Of a DNA stretch of 64,000 nucleotides, positions 1 through 12,600 are shown in pieces (within the stretch, counting starts at the first letter, position 1; every line of letters starts with the position of its first letter). The notes under the pieces were generated by a model. The model searched no databases. It worked only from the letters and a program-made list of their open reading frames with translations, and had not been told where the DNA came from. A program made the translations under genes and the position numbers. Origin of the DNA: Sipunculus nudus (taxonomy: Eukaryota; Annelida; Sipuncula; Golfingiida; Sipunculidae); the NCBI GenBank assembly GCA_026874595.1, contig CM049322.1, positions 2,777,900 to 2,841,899 on the forward strand, read 5' to 3'.

Positions 1-1079
1 TGATCCCAAATATATTTTATTTTTGTACATAATACTGTCGCATCATTGTTTAGAGAAAATGGTGGAAAACGGACACAGACTGCTTGACGTCATAAATTAA
101 CCCTCATATTTCTAATTATAGCATAAAGAAATAAGAAATCAATATTTATGCGACCAATTACGAGGAATTGTATTACTCTGTGGTAAAAGTCTAGTATTTG
201 CAGACCTGTGTACGGACAATTTGTATATTTGACAAAGACGACTTGTAAAGTCCTGTCAGGCTCTCCGGTCACGCACACTCACAGAACACTGAAGACTGGA
301 TAGATGATGTGATTATTTAATTGAAAGTTGATGGTATATGGTTTTACACTTCGCATTTACAATCAGTTTGTTGATCCCATGGTATCATCAACCGGCAAAT
401 GAAATGTCCTGCTCCCCCCCCCCCCCCCCCACCCGACCAGATCGGGAGTTCCGTGTCGGCTGGCTGGGAGTCAACTCTACTTCCCGTCATAAACCCGCTA
501 TTCCCTATATAGTTGTCCCCTTAATATATCTATGGTTTGTACATCTCAGACCGATATTGGTTCAATTTGCCTGTCAGTCATAAATGGCCTGTTAATGATA
601 TTTAATTCAGTATCAAATTTCAATATTTCATCCTTGTAGTTTGCTTACTCACAACTCAGTGCACCCCCAGGCATTAAAAGGCATCAAGATACATCACAAA
701 TATTCTCTAGTCCCGCATCAAATATACTTCTAGCGGCGATAACGTTATTACATAACCCCCTGCCTTGCCGGCAAGGCTCTCTTATTTGAAAGGTCAATAC
801 TCATACTTTAGGTATAATCTCTAAACTGGCACTCCCCAATGATAAGTTGACTTATATGAAATGCATTCAAATATTCACACATACATAATGGAACATAAAA
901 TAGAAATTCAACATTCAGTCAAACATTGTGTATGGGAACTCTACAGGCCAAGTGAGGTCGCCTTACACACTTAGGGCTATTCCAAATAAAGTCGATGGAG
1001 TCAGGGCAGTGGCTTTTACTTGTTAATAAAATTATCTATAAAAATTGACTTATTTATATATATGTTTTAAACAAACAAA
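1..1079. other. Non-coding stretch, no gene seen
   Basis: AT-rich sequence with short chance reading frames on both strands and no recognisable protein, splice-bounded exon or RNA gene. The only striking structure is an uninterrupted run of 17 C at 414-430. Confidence 0.5.
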
Positions 1080-1450
1080 GACAGGGTACATATATGTTAA
1101 TATTTTCCACTGACAAATATTAACAAATGTATGGAAGTAATGTAGGTATTAAATGAAGCTGTCTTTGTCAGGCCGTCTTCCTGGGGTGAGAATTTAGGCA
1201 AACACCGGGCCATAGCCACGTCATATACCGATCGTTAACGTTATAATTGATCTAAACATAACTGGTTAAATGACATCAGGTCACTGACTACATAATCAAC
1301 TAATTATATATATATATGTTTGTGTGTGTGTGTACTCCTATTTACAACAAAGTAAGATTGTACAAAATTATGAAAGATAAAGGACATATTATATTTAAAC
1401 AGTATTGCTAAAAAAGTCAGTCCTTCATGACAACAGTTAATAATAGTATA
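1080..1450 (+). repeat. Dispersed repeat, copy A (partner at 12250-12600)
   Basis: The stretch around 1110-1140 (ending TATGGAAGTAATG) and the stretch around 1350-1400 (TTATGAAAGATAAAGGACAT) recur in the same order and orientation near 12290-12330 and 12515-12545, in both cases separated by a (TA)n or (TG)n tract. This suggests two diverged copies of one interspersed element. No coding capacity is visible. Confidence 0.45.
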
Positions 1451-1485
1451 CTTTATACATATACATAGATAAAATATAAATTACA

Positions 1486-1511
1486 TATATATATATATAT
1501 ATGTGTATATA

Positions 1512-1552
<41 letters not shown>

Positions 1553-1580
1553 TAGATAGATAGGTAGATAGATAGATAAA
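1486..1580. repeat. (TA)n followed by (GATA)n microsatellite
   Basis: Two TA blocks split by a short GTGTATATAG interruption run into about seven GATA-like tetramers (1549-1578). Ordinary microsatellite. Confidence 0.9.
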
Positions 1581-1794
1581 ATATAAATACTGTGTGTTCA
1601 CTGGATCTCTGAAACGAATATGAAATAGAGTATACTGTATAGAATAGTTTGACTAGCTCCGGCTGGCTCTAAGTATTATGCTAGCTTCTATTAAACATTC
1701 AAATTAGTTGTTCTATGTTTCAGCATACTTGCAACACACAATTGCCCTTGCTGGTCTATAATATTTTTTTATCTGTCTTTTCTTTTGAATCCTG

Positions 1795-1895
1795 CTGACT
1801 CTGGGCCTATGTCAACTCGCCCTTGGAAAACCCGTCCCGCAGAAACCCAGCCGAAGCCCCTCTGACATGTCCCAGACCGGGTAATATGTTACATG
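1795..1895 (+). repeat. Dispersed about 100-bp GC-richer repeat, copy A (partner at 14222-14335)
   Basis: Shares a string of blocks with 14222-14335: ATGTCAACT, then CCCTT, then AAACCCGTC/AAGCCCGTC, then CTGACA, then CCGGGTAATAT, in the same order and spacing. Both copies stand out from AT-rich flanks. Family unknown. Confidence 0.5.
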
Positions 1896-2014
1896 TATAA
1901 TCGGTAATTACTTTGCTGACATAATTACTTTGTTTTGAATAAAAACAATTCTGGGTTCATTATGTGCAAATCTATATAAATAAAGTTTTATTCGAAATTA
2001 AATGAGAACAAGTC

Positions 2015-2017
<3 letters not shown>

Positions 2018-2070
<53 letters not shown>
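2018..2070. repeat. (AT)n microsatellite
   Basis: Pure AT dinucleotide tract directly abutting the foldback at 2071-2163; a shorter tract follows on the other side (2164-2184). Confidence 0.95.
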
Positions 2071-2073
<3 letters not shown>

Positions 2074-2163
2074 ACAGTCAATGTGTAAAATCAGGCAATT
2101 TGTAAATTGACTGAACAATTCAGGAAATTTACAAATTGACTGATTTTACACATTGACTGTAAC
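2071..2163. mobile_element. 93-bp near-perfect foldback (mini MITE)
   Basis: Begins GTTACAGTCAATGTGTAAAA and ends with its reverse complement. The arms are about 38 bp with one clear mismatch (GGCAATTTG against GTCAATTTG) around a loop of roughly 16 bases. It is embedded in (TA)n on both sides, as expected for an element inserting at TA. No coding capacity; it would need transposase in trans. Confidence 0.75.
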
Positions 2164-2184
2164 ATATATATATATATATATATA

Positions 2185-3439
2185 CTGTGGTTGCCTTTAT
2201 ATTGGCGGGGCTGAATTTTCGCGGTTTTTATATTTTTAAAAGTTTCACGGGGTTCCTTTTTCGCGCTCTATCATTGGTCTAGTAGTATATTTCATTATCA
2301 AAAATAGTTTCATTTACCGGTGATTTCACTATTATCTAGGTCTCCTATTTCTCTGTCCGGATATCGCGTGTTCGAACATTCACAGACGGCTGAACCGACG
2401 CCTGCGGGAAGCATTGACCCCGCTGGCTGTAATTAGTTCAGGGCCGAGGCTCATTAAAAACAACTCAAATGTTATTAAGGTGTGTCGAGAAACCAACCTG
2501 TAACTACAAAACGGTATATTTTGTTTGTTTAGGGAAACTGTCTTGATAAGGGTATCTTACTCCTGTTAATTAAAAGTCGAGTGGTAATCACCTGCTCAAC
2601 CAACAAGGGACGCCTGTAGGTAGCCCCCTTGTTTTAGTATCAAAGGCAGGGATGTGCCCAGAATAATTTGAATGCCGTTTATATATGTTGCTAATTACTT
2701 CCATATAGGTGGAAGAAGGAACCGTATTCAGTTTCTCACACTTAAAATCTGAAGCAAATCATAATATTCCACTGTTTTAAGGCACTTTGGCCCCAAAATG
2801 AACTGCGACCTTTCAAATATATTCAAAACTCACGTCATCACTAGCCAATCATACATCGTTTGGCGCGTCATGATTTCACAGAATTAGTCTTTTATACAAT
2901 TACAAGGTGGCACAACCCTAGCGGCTATGTTCATTACTTTAGTGGCAAATTTTATTCATTAACATGACTAAATACGGCACAATGTGAACGAGTACCTTCT
3001 ACTCAATATTCATTTTTAAGCGGCACCGGATGTCATCTAACTTGGCACACATACACATAATTTTTAAATATTACTGCCCAGCGGGCATTGACACTTTCCA
3101 GTCATGTGCGGGGGAAAGGAATAACTGCCGGGCGCGTCCGCCGGAGTTAGCACGCACCTGCAAAGGGTCCCGGTTTTTTGCATCAAAGCCAACCGATATT
3201 ATTTAAAATGGGCCCAGCATTCTCCCTGAATCATTTATCGTATATGCACCAGGCTCGATGGACAATCACTACGTAGCTGAAGATAAATATCAACTGTCGC
3301 AAACTATCGACAGCTTCTGAAATTAATGATTATGGTCTGGTATATGTGCATTCAAAACTGCGCGTTTCATTTTCGCGGTCAGGAAGCGACCGCGAATATC
3401 GCGAATTTGAAACCACCGCAAATAAGAAGACAACCACAG
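2185..3439. mobile_element. Non-autonomous DNA transposon with TA target duplication
   Basis: The left end CTGTGGTTGCCTTTATATT and the right end ...ACAACCACAG are imperfect terminal inverted repeats of about 50 bp that both contain TTCGCGG-type blocks. A TA dinucleotide flanks each end (2183-2184 and 3440-3441). The 1255-bp interior has no transposase reading frame. TA duplication suggests Tc1/mariner-IS630-like mobilisation in trans; TTCGCGG-ended repeats are common in mollusc genomes (general knowledge). The interior, including a GC-rich patch at 3090-3180, may be captured sequence. Confidence 0.7.
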
Positions 3440-3485
3440 TATATTAGTGGTAGGAATTTTAAAAGCAAAATCAATGGTTGAAAAA

Positions 3486-3495
3486 TAATCGATTA
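3486..3495. promoter_or_regulatory. TAATCGATTA palindrome 1
   Basis: Ten-base perfect palindrome matching paired-class homeodomain P2 dimer sites (TAATNNATTA), also containing ONECUT-like ATCGAT. Identical copies lie at 3729-3738 and 8061-8070. Function is inference only. Confidence 0.3.
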
Positions 3496-3744
3496 TTATA
3501 TGTACTTTCTATATTAACTAAAATCAGCTGTAGGCTAGTACCCCAATAAAGAGTGTGACATGTACATCGGTATTCATAATGAAACAAATAATCTTCTTGC
3601 ATTCTGGGTCGACTTGCCATCGGATGATTGTTGGCTGGGCAAGGCGCACATTTAATACTGTTCTTTACTTTGCGTTCATATATCTCTGACAGGATAAGAT
3701 TCGTTGCATTTACATACATAATCGTTTTTAATCGATTATGCAAA

Positions 3745-3990
3745 CATTGTCTTCTTCATCATCAGTCACAGCCTGCAAACATCCCCTCCCCTCACACATC
3801 CCCTCCCCAACGCTATAACGTCACGTCCAATACACTCAATTATTGTCTACTTCATCATCAGTCACAAACTGCAAAATACCCTCCCCCCCCCTACACACAT
3901 ACACATACACACACCCCATGCTATGACGTCACGTGCATTGCACTCAAACATTACTAGTATCTAATTCACCATCAGTCACAGCCTGTACAG
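3745..3990 (+). repeat. Three diverged tandem units of about 96-114 bp
   Basis: The anchor TTCATCATCAGTCACAGCC recurs at 3755, 3851 and 3965. The spacers carry C-rich blocks and ACGTCACGT; one unit has TGACGTCACGTG, an overlapping CRE-like and E-box-like site. No coding signal beyond chance frames. Confidence 0.7.
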
Positions 3991-6900
3991 AACGACAGAC
4001 ATTATACATCTATGTTTTTCACAACATAAAGTCTCCAGACATAATGGAGACTGAAAGGATGTTAAATTATGTTGATATTTGATACTTTATTTTGTATTAA
4101 ATGAATTTCAGTGAATGAATGTGGAATATTGAGATATTGGTTGATTTAATTTGAAGGCGCGCTGAATGCGGATACAGGTGTTGGCGGAGGTATATGCGCT
4201 CTGTGAGTGCTTTCTAGTTCCTTTTGATTTTCTATGATTTTATACCACCACTTCCATGTCATTGTAATGACAGCCCTATCTATTTTGTGTCTTATGTCAT
4301 CTTTAATAAATTACTGTGAAAAAGTCCTTCGATTTTGATTAATTTCTAGTCTGAAGGTGGCACAACAAACGATAAACAAATGCATATGTCCAATAAGAAT
4401 TGTATATTGTATACTATTTGTTATCCTCTCAGACGACTCCTCTTCAGCCTCACTAGGAAATCCAGTCTGTCTATTAAGGACTGTCATCAGTATTCCTATA
4501 GTTTGGCCATTTATAATTCTAAACAAAGCCTATTATGATTAGTATGTTTTTATTTCCTCCCTGAGAGCTCAACTTTACCCCTGTTATAGCCTTTCAGAAT
4601 CCCATACGCGTGTTTTTAAGCCCTCACCATTTTGTTCATAGTTTCTATTTCCATTATTGTCTCCGTCAGAAGGAAGTGTGTTCATTCCGGATCGTGTGTG
4701 TGTGAGGGTGTGTGTGTATGTGTTTGTGAGTGCGTTCGTGTTTGTTCACAACATGAATCACGGAGTCAAAAACGAAATGTCATACAATGTTTTGTCATTT
4801 CAGGGAAAATACTCATTTGTGTTAATAGCCAAACATCCAGGAATTGATTTCGTTGGCTTATTTATCAAACATTTATTTGTATTACACAATATCACTTGCA
4901 TTGCACACCATCCACGGACAAACGATACTAAAAACAACCAAGAATGTGGATATATAACAAAAAATATTTAATCAGACAACTAGTCAAGTCTAAGATATGA
5001 TGACAAAACAATGATCAGTATTCGTGGATAATGATTTGACTGAAGGAGATATTGCTAAGCGGTATGGTAGAGGTAATAATTAGGATATCAGGAACTTTGT
5101 TACACAGACATATAATTAGTCCACTTATAAATTACCTCATACCGAGAATTTCTCTAGTATTACAATGATTACACAAACATCCAAACCCAAACATCCCTAA
5201 AGCGGAAGATAAAGAATTCAAAAATAAATCTTTACCACGGTTCAAGGAAGTGGCTAATCTGGAATTAAGTTTAAATATTTTTTTATGTGTGCCCTGTGAA
5301 AGCTCCAAAACTTTCATATATGTTTATAAGGCTGATACACTGTGAGGCTGATACACTGTGAGGCTGTTTTGCAGTCGATATCCGGAATAATTATGTGGGA
5401 GGATGATATATTTATTTATTTTTCACAAGTCTGTGTCTGAGTTGAGTTCAACGTTTGGACATTTTCATATATATCATATAAAAAATAACATCTAATTCGC
5501 ATCTAATACTAGTTGGTCTGTGGTACAATGGTACAAGCCCCTCAGACTTGAGTGAATGTGGAATTAGGGTTCATGACTTTGGAAGGGGGGGGGGGGGGGA
5601 AGAGAATCCTGTTTACGGTTCCCCCGTTCCAGACCAAACTCTGTTATTTTTTTTTAAACGGCTCGTCACATTGCGTGCCTGTGTTTCACTCGCATACATG
5701 TCATTATGAAATGTACGGTTTATACATTAAAGGACCGGTCCAGGAAGTCTCATAAGAAAACCTAAAAAATCCCCAGATCCAGTAAGGGAGGGATCCAGGC
5801 CTAGGCCTGCTTTCTAGATTAACAACATTTAATGGGTATTACCCCCCCCCCCCCTATCAATGCGTGGTCATTGTATGTATATTACATACATAAAATACAT
5901 ACATGCATATAATATATATAGGACCCTATATATTATAGGAATAATGGGAGACCCGGCACATTCTGACCCCCCCCCCCCCGCCACATCCCGGTATGTAAAA
6001 TCCCGGATACGCGTCAGGTGTGACGTGAATAATAATAATAGGTAGAATTTTGCTAAAAAAAACCCCAGAACTTTACATATTTCTCAAAGTTTCACAAAAC
6101 TTTGATCGATACCACATAACATGAACGTGGATATTATATCAGCGAAAATGCATGACACACTTGGAATTTAAATAGCGCGGTGTTTAATACACAGAATACT
6201 TGTACTTGGTAATCTTCAAAGCGATAATTAATATCATTTGGCTCAAATCACAACAACAGCCAATATATATTTTGAGAGCATCCCCCACCAACTCTACCCC
6301 CACCCTCCCCCCGTCCCAATGTGGGCAAGGCCAGTAGCAATGCTTTAATTGTATTCGGTTACAAATATATATATTTGTATATTTATATATATATTTCCTG
6401 TAAGTTTTATGCCTCAAGCCGCAATAACTGAAAAAAATCCGACTTGCCAACAGAAATAGCCGTAGCGTCTGGGTCATGAGGTAAAATTTCGGGAAATATG
6501 CGGCACAGTTATAACGTTATTTGTAACATACTATTTTACTAAATAATTCTTTGCCCGACTTTTGCGCCTTATTTTCGGGACATCTTATTAATGACCCAAA
6601 CTTCCCTGATCGTCTTTATGATTGGACTGTTCAGGGAGCGGACATCGTCATGCCATTGTCAACTTTATGAAATTTCGCCGCGATTGAGATTTTTGACCGG
6701 GTATCTCCCCCAGTGCTCACAAATCCTCGAGCTTTTCGTTGAGCCTTAAAGGGGACTTCCAGTCGTAAGCAACGTTTAGAGCTTGTGCTTTATTTCATCT
6801 CGGCGAAATGTCACTGAAGTTTAAACCGTGGCCTTCCAAAGGCCAGAAGTTAATTATGTAAGATGTGTGATCGTAAACATCGCCCTTGTTAATGTACGAA

Positions 6901-7270
6901 GAAAAGCAATGATCTGGATTTCCGTGGAATCTTAAGATGTTAATTAGCTAAGTGACGAGCAATGACTAGCATGCATCACTGCACTTGCCAGCCGCACACA
7001 GGTGGGAGATGCGATCGTTTGATACGCCTGACCGATTACAGGCTCTTGGCCTCTTTGATCGACGTGTCGGCGTTTGATTTGATATTAACTGCGAACTGGT
7101 ATCACTGTCAAGGGTTCCAAGCATGACAATAAACGGGATTATGACAATATTCCATGATATTAAACGGTCAGATTTACCATTGTTTATATAGGAAATGGTT
7201 TCGGATTTCAGATTTATGTGACAATAAGCGGGATTTTCTATTAACCGATATGACACAAAGTGGGCTTGAC

Positions 7271-7273
<3 letters not shown>
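3991..7273. other. Non-coding stretch, no gene seen
   Basis: No recognisable coding exon. It contains homopolymer runs (15 G at 5585-5599, 13 C at 5842-5854, 13 C at 5967-5979), a small duplication of GGCTGATACACTGTGA near 5328-5360, and a GT-rich patch near 4700-4730. Confidence 0.5.

Positions 7274-7361
<88 letters not shown>
7274..7361. repeat. (TA)n microsatellite, about 88 bp
   Basis: Longest pure TA tract in the left third of the window. It translates as an Ile-Tyr repeat, which is not a gene. Confidence 0.97.
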
Positions 7362-7364
<3 letters not shown>

Positions 7365-8949
7365 ATCATGGATATAATCAATAAAAGTATGAATAATTAT
7401 ATGCTCCTAATCTGGCTTTGCCCACATTGCCCACAAATTATGTATACCGGCCGGTAAATGGTAGTAACAAGTCACTGAATGAACAAACAAAATATCATTT
7501 TTTCACACCCCCCCCCCCCCCTCCGGTGATCATAGTCCGCCGCTTGCGGTGTCAATAAACTCCCGAGAACTAAAGAAACTAAAGAGGCTACATATTGACC
7601 GCTGCCAGGTTTGACCGTTTATGATATGTTTAGCCACCAGGTGGCGGGTCGGCGTCCCCTGCACAACACCATGACTGGCAGCCAATCAAACGGCCGTTGA
7701 CAAAGACTAAAAGAGCAATGTTCCCTAAAGCTGTGAATATATAACGGTATATATATCCTTATGCCATGGGCCTAGACTGAACTCCAATCATACAGGCTAA
7801 CGTTCCGGTAGTTCCTATGAGCATGCGCAATGACACTGCTGGACACATCTATGGAAGCAAACTCTTGCACGGCAGTCTGAATTCTAGACTCTAGCCAGAG
7901 CAATTTCTATTGCACCGACAGACCTACCACACGTCCAAAACATTTGCTTAGTTCCAGCATTTAGTAATACATATCAGTTTATTTGATTTTAATTGTGTAC
8001 ACATTTCTTCACTGGGTCCGAAAAGTTCTTAGTTACTCACTCTTTCCGTGATATTTAAAATAATCGATTATTAAATCAATTAATTTCTGACATGTCGTTC
8101 AAGTGTTGTTTAACATCTTTCGGGATCGTCAGCAAATATGATAATTAATTTTTACTTTTGTTTTAATGTCGTGAGCTGAATAGCGTCTCCATCTGTCTGT
8201 ATGCAAGGCGAAATGGTACTCATCTTTCAATATAGGAGGCGCCAGTGAATTCCTCACGAACAAAGCATGCTTTTCAACAGCACTGAAAAAACATAAGGAG
8301 TGTTCCTTTGGTCCCCCTGGGCGTCTTGCCAGAGTCTACCCTAAATAAATGCATGATATCATTAACGCCTTATGTTTGGTAGGTGGGACTAATACACAGA
8401 AACACGGTTTGGCTTATATGGAAAGTGAGGGCCCCGGATGTAAACTTTGTTTACTTAAGGTTGGCGAGAAAACAGTAGCACGTGGGCGCTTTGAATATGG
8501 TGTTAAGTATATAATAATATAGAAAAGTTAACAGCTGTTTTGGATTAATTAATCACAGTGCTGGTCTAAATTATCATTCCAATCCAACAAGTATAACTAA
8601 AAGTAGGTTAAACCCTGATGTTGTGACCAAATTTAGCTTTAATGGGAAGATATCCATCATCTGTCCGACAGTGGCTGGGCCAGTATGGCGTATCTGTTCT
8701 GGTGTGGTATGCATGTCGTCACATCTCCTTAACATTGACAAGATGTCCAGCCCGTGGTCTTGTGATACATTTACATTTCATCTGAGGTTTAACAACAGAC
8801 TTTACACTATGATTACTCATGTCGGTCTTTTAGAGGGTTCATGACACACGGACATCCTTTCGGATCATGCAGCTTATTAACTGCTGATGGTTATGCATCT
8901 GGTAACATTTAAATGCTTTAATAAAACTTTCAATGTTGGGTATACATGT
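7362..8949. other. Non-coding stretch with GC-richer patch
   Basis: No gene recognised. 7540-7860 is GC-richer than its surroundings, with an inverted CCAAT-like motif (GCCAATCAAAC near 7681) and a CTCF-like motif at 7634. A 14-C run lies at 7508-7521 and TAATCGATTA at 8061. Confidence 0.45.
7634..7647 (+). promoter_or_regulatory. CTCF-like motif
   Basis: CCACCAGGTGGCGG fits the published CTCF core (CCASYAGRKGGC type), and CTCF is conserved across bilaterians. It lies in a GC-richer patch. A single motif match can be chance. Confidence 0.35.
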
Positions 8950-9012
8950 ATATATATATTTATATAAATATGTTTGTATTTATATATATGTATATATATC
9001 TATTTATATATA

Positions 9013-9062
<50 letters not shown>
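8950..9062. repeat. TA-rich compound microsatellite
   Basis: Imperfect TATATATTTATATA blocks lead into a pure TA tract at about 9018-9060. Confidence 0.9.
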
Positions 9063-10504
9063 CATACATATAATAGTCTGGTAAGAAAATGCTTCAAAGG
9101 GACCTATTAAGTAAAGAAATAATATACAAACAAACTTTACATGATTCTTTGTAAACATTTTTGTACCAAAACAAAATAAAATAATATAAATGATAGGAAG
9201 ACAGGAGTATAATTCATTAAAGTTGAAATCGTTTCACAGTGAAGGGAATCACGCAAAGGCGGAGTGGGTCCGACGTGGTACATGGTATTGTTATTTACAC
9301 AGTCTGCAATTAATTTTTGGTATTATATTTGTATCGCATTCTGTATATATATATATATATGCTGTTTCATGGCGCACCTAATTTTCATTAAGCTATTTCT
9401 TGAATATATTTAACGAATAAACTTAATTTCTTCTTAGAACTCAGCCAGCCTCACAAACAGAATATGACAAATTTTATTCGTTAACATCTAAGGCACGTAA
9501 TTAGGCCCTTTTCATAATGGTTTGAAAGAAATGTCTGAACATTTGGCTAGACCGGTCAGACTGGAAACATTTGTTTATGATGGGCTTTGCTTGGTTGCCT
9601 GACTTAAGTTGTATTATTATATATAGTATACGCAGTTGAATTTCATGTTAAATTAGAAATATTGCCAAGACAATTGTGTTGTTCACTGCCGAACAATGTT
9701 TAGCAATATAAATATAAGTAAAGGATAATTTTATATTATGTTTATACGATTTAATATAATATACTATAATGTGAAACTCTTCTAAAATATAATTTCTCTA
9801 TGGATTTTCTGATGACGTGAATAAATATTATATATGAAGAGATCCAAAACTAATAGTTTAGTATAGTGTTTGCAAATACTCATTCATATACTCTCTTTGA
9901 GAATATTTATAATGATCTGTCATTATTTGGTTATCTCGAAATAATGAACATCTTATATCTTACTCTTGAAACCAGTCTAATGTGTTTTAGCATAAACTTT
10001 GAATTAATGACCATCGAAATATTAAACTGCATGCACATTATAATATAAATTATTATACCTTTATTTTGAAGAAAAAAAGTGTTATATTCGTCAATACAAT
10101 CAGAATATATGTCACCAATAAGTTCGCAACATAAAAAGATGACAGGTATTCACAGTATCATTCATTGTCAGGTCCTATAGTTACAGTTTGCATCAAGTCT
10201 TATTATAATTAAATCATGGAATAAGATATAACTGATTTTTTATTACATTAGTCTCGTTTTGTTCCTAGTTCTACATGACCTACACAACACCACAATTGGT
10301 GGAATTGATCATAAAAGAAAAAGCAACTTATATGGCCCGGTAATACTGTATAGTATTAATAATGTATACCTTATTTATTTAGCATGATTTATTAGAAGGG
10401 TATGGAAATGGAAAATTATCGTTCTCGATAATCAATGTAGAATTATAACCCAAATTTATTGATATATTTAAATTCACAGGCTATAATCAATATTATTACA
10501 CCAA
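9063..10504. other. AT-rich stretch, nothing recognised
   Basis: Very AT-rich sequence without exon-like features. A short (TA)n lies near 9343-9360. All reading frames are short and of low complexity. Confidence 0.5.
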
Positions 10505-10505
10505 C

Positions 10506-10552
<47 letters not shown>

Positions 10553-10563
10553 ATTAAATGATA

Positions 10564-10610
<47 letters not shown>

Positions 10611-10956
10611 TGTTACTTTTTTATATATAAAAATTTAAATGTTTAAATTTTGTATAATGATTATTTTATTATATATATACATATATACACAGATGAACAT
10701 GTACATATACGTTTTATTATTTTGGTATATCTAATGTGGAATAAACAGTTTTTGTGTATAGAGATATATGTGTGTATATATACATATATATATATTTATA
10801 TATATATATATATATACAAATATGTAAATATATATAATATAATATTTATACATAATATATATACACATACATACACAAATAAGCATGTACACATACGTGC
10901 TTTAATTATTTTGATATATATATAGTTTTGGAATGATCAGTTTCTGTGCTATTGTA

Positions 10957-11023
<67 letters not shown>

Positions 11024-11062
11024 ATAAATATATACATAATAAATAATATATATATATATTAT
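10505..11062. repeat. Cluster of (TA)n tracts in a partly duplicated unit
   Basis: TA tracts at 10511-10547, 10570-10606, 10788-10815 and 10970-11013. Around them, phrases such as ATATACACAGATGAACATGTAC (10674) and ACATACACAAATAAGCATGTAC (10868) correspond, indicating a degenerate duplication of about 200 bp. Confidence 0.7.
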
Positions 11063-12249
11063 ATTTTTTTTAAACTTATACAAGTATGAAATAAGTATAA
11101 TGAAGTGAGTCATGACCTGTCTTATCTAACCCGAAAAACCGTATCATTTGGAAAGCATTGCCCACTGAACTGACTGTGACACAGCCGCCAAGTGATATCA
11201 AGGAGCTGATGATATACAGGCCTCTTGAAGGCTGTCTATGCTAATGGTATCATGAGATACATTTTTCTTAACAGCTGTGGAATGTTTAATTTCAACGGTG
11301 TCAGGTTTTATAACATTATTTTACTCAGTTATGAAAGAAAATATGAAAAATTTAGTGGATTAAGCGATGATTTACGTTTATTTCCCTAGTAATACAAAAG
11401 CACGTGGTGTTTGTTTACTCGCCAAACCACAACGAGGCCAATATGGCCGCCAAACCGTGTTTCCGTGTATTTCCGTGATGCAAATGTTACAGGACCGGAG
11501 ATAGGTTGATATCGAGGTCATGAGCGGGCAAATAAAGAGTTAGAGGTTCCAATGGATCAAGCTTTAAAACTATCAAATAGATAAGACAAAATTCAACATT
11601 TTTATTGTATTAATGTACATTCATCTGAGTTCATTAAGGTAACATTATTAAGACAAAGCTGAGCCCCCGACCCAGGCGGGAGGTCATGACCCGTGACTGT
11701 TATCGTCCGGATGTGAAGCAGATACGTCATTATCCTCGCTTCTGGGCTTATGATAGAATAATGTTTGCCGAATCCAGAATGAATATGTGGCTTCATTGAA
11801 AGCTCGGCAAAACATAGAAACTCTGTGAATTCTGTCATTTTGTGAACACTGCTATTGATAATAAGATACATATATAAATGTCCAGCTGAAAGTAAGTTAA
11901 ATTCGATAAAGCTAGCTCCAGTCTTATAGTCATAGCAATATGCTTAAACCATATGAACATTTTTAAAAGTTATATTAGGTGTACCGGAAGCAGACCATAT
12001 TTGCATTTCAAAGTATTTCTGCCAACTTCGATTTGGGCGACCTCTTGGTTGTCCGTTAGCCAGGTGAATTTAGCCATGGAGCGGACATAAAGTGCCGGGT
12101 TGTCCCCGCTAGAGGTGATCTCAAAGCAGTAAACACACTCGGTCGGCCCAAAAAGTGTCCGTTATGCGGTGTCCACTCCAGAGGGGTGTGCGCAGCTCGG
12201 GGTTTCACTGTATCTAATTATCTCGATAGACTTTTTTTCAATATTTTAT
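11063..12249. other. Non-coding stretch with repeat-like GC-rich patch
   Basis: No gene recognised. 11400-11480 carries a CACGTG E-box, a TGTTTAC forkhead-like core and AATATGGCCGCC (YY1-like). 12020-12210 is a GC-richer block, repeat-like in having several GTCCG and GGTGTCC phrases. No coding frame is supported. Confidence 0.4.
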
Positions 12250-12463
12250 ACACACAAAGAAGAAAATATCTGTAAATACTTTCCCCATTGACAAAACTAA
12301 ACAAATATATGGAAGTAATGTTAAAATCAGTCCCTGATCCTCGGGTCCGAGTTTTACACCCTCACATGAAAGTCGAATACCGGTGGTAATAATTGGATCG
12401 ACGACGTTGACTCAGTGGTTGAAGCCACGGAATTAAAGAATATTCTGTGGGTAAATATATGTG

Positions 12464-12510
<47 letters not shown>

Positions 12511-12600
12511 AAAGTACAACATTATGAAGCATAAAGGACATATATCAACCAGTACAATTTATTCCAAGTTAGTTCATTATGATAATAGTTATAAATAGGT
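12250..12600 (+). repeat. Dispersed repeat, copy B (partner at 1080-1450)
   Basis: Diverged copy of 1080-1450, sharing TATGGAAGTAATG and TTATGAAGCATAAAGGACAT and split by a (TA)n tract at about 12470-12507. Confidence 0.45.

Noticed and set aside
7260-7457. Ile-Tyr repeat protein
   Set aside because: Pure (TA)n microsatellite.
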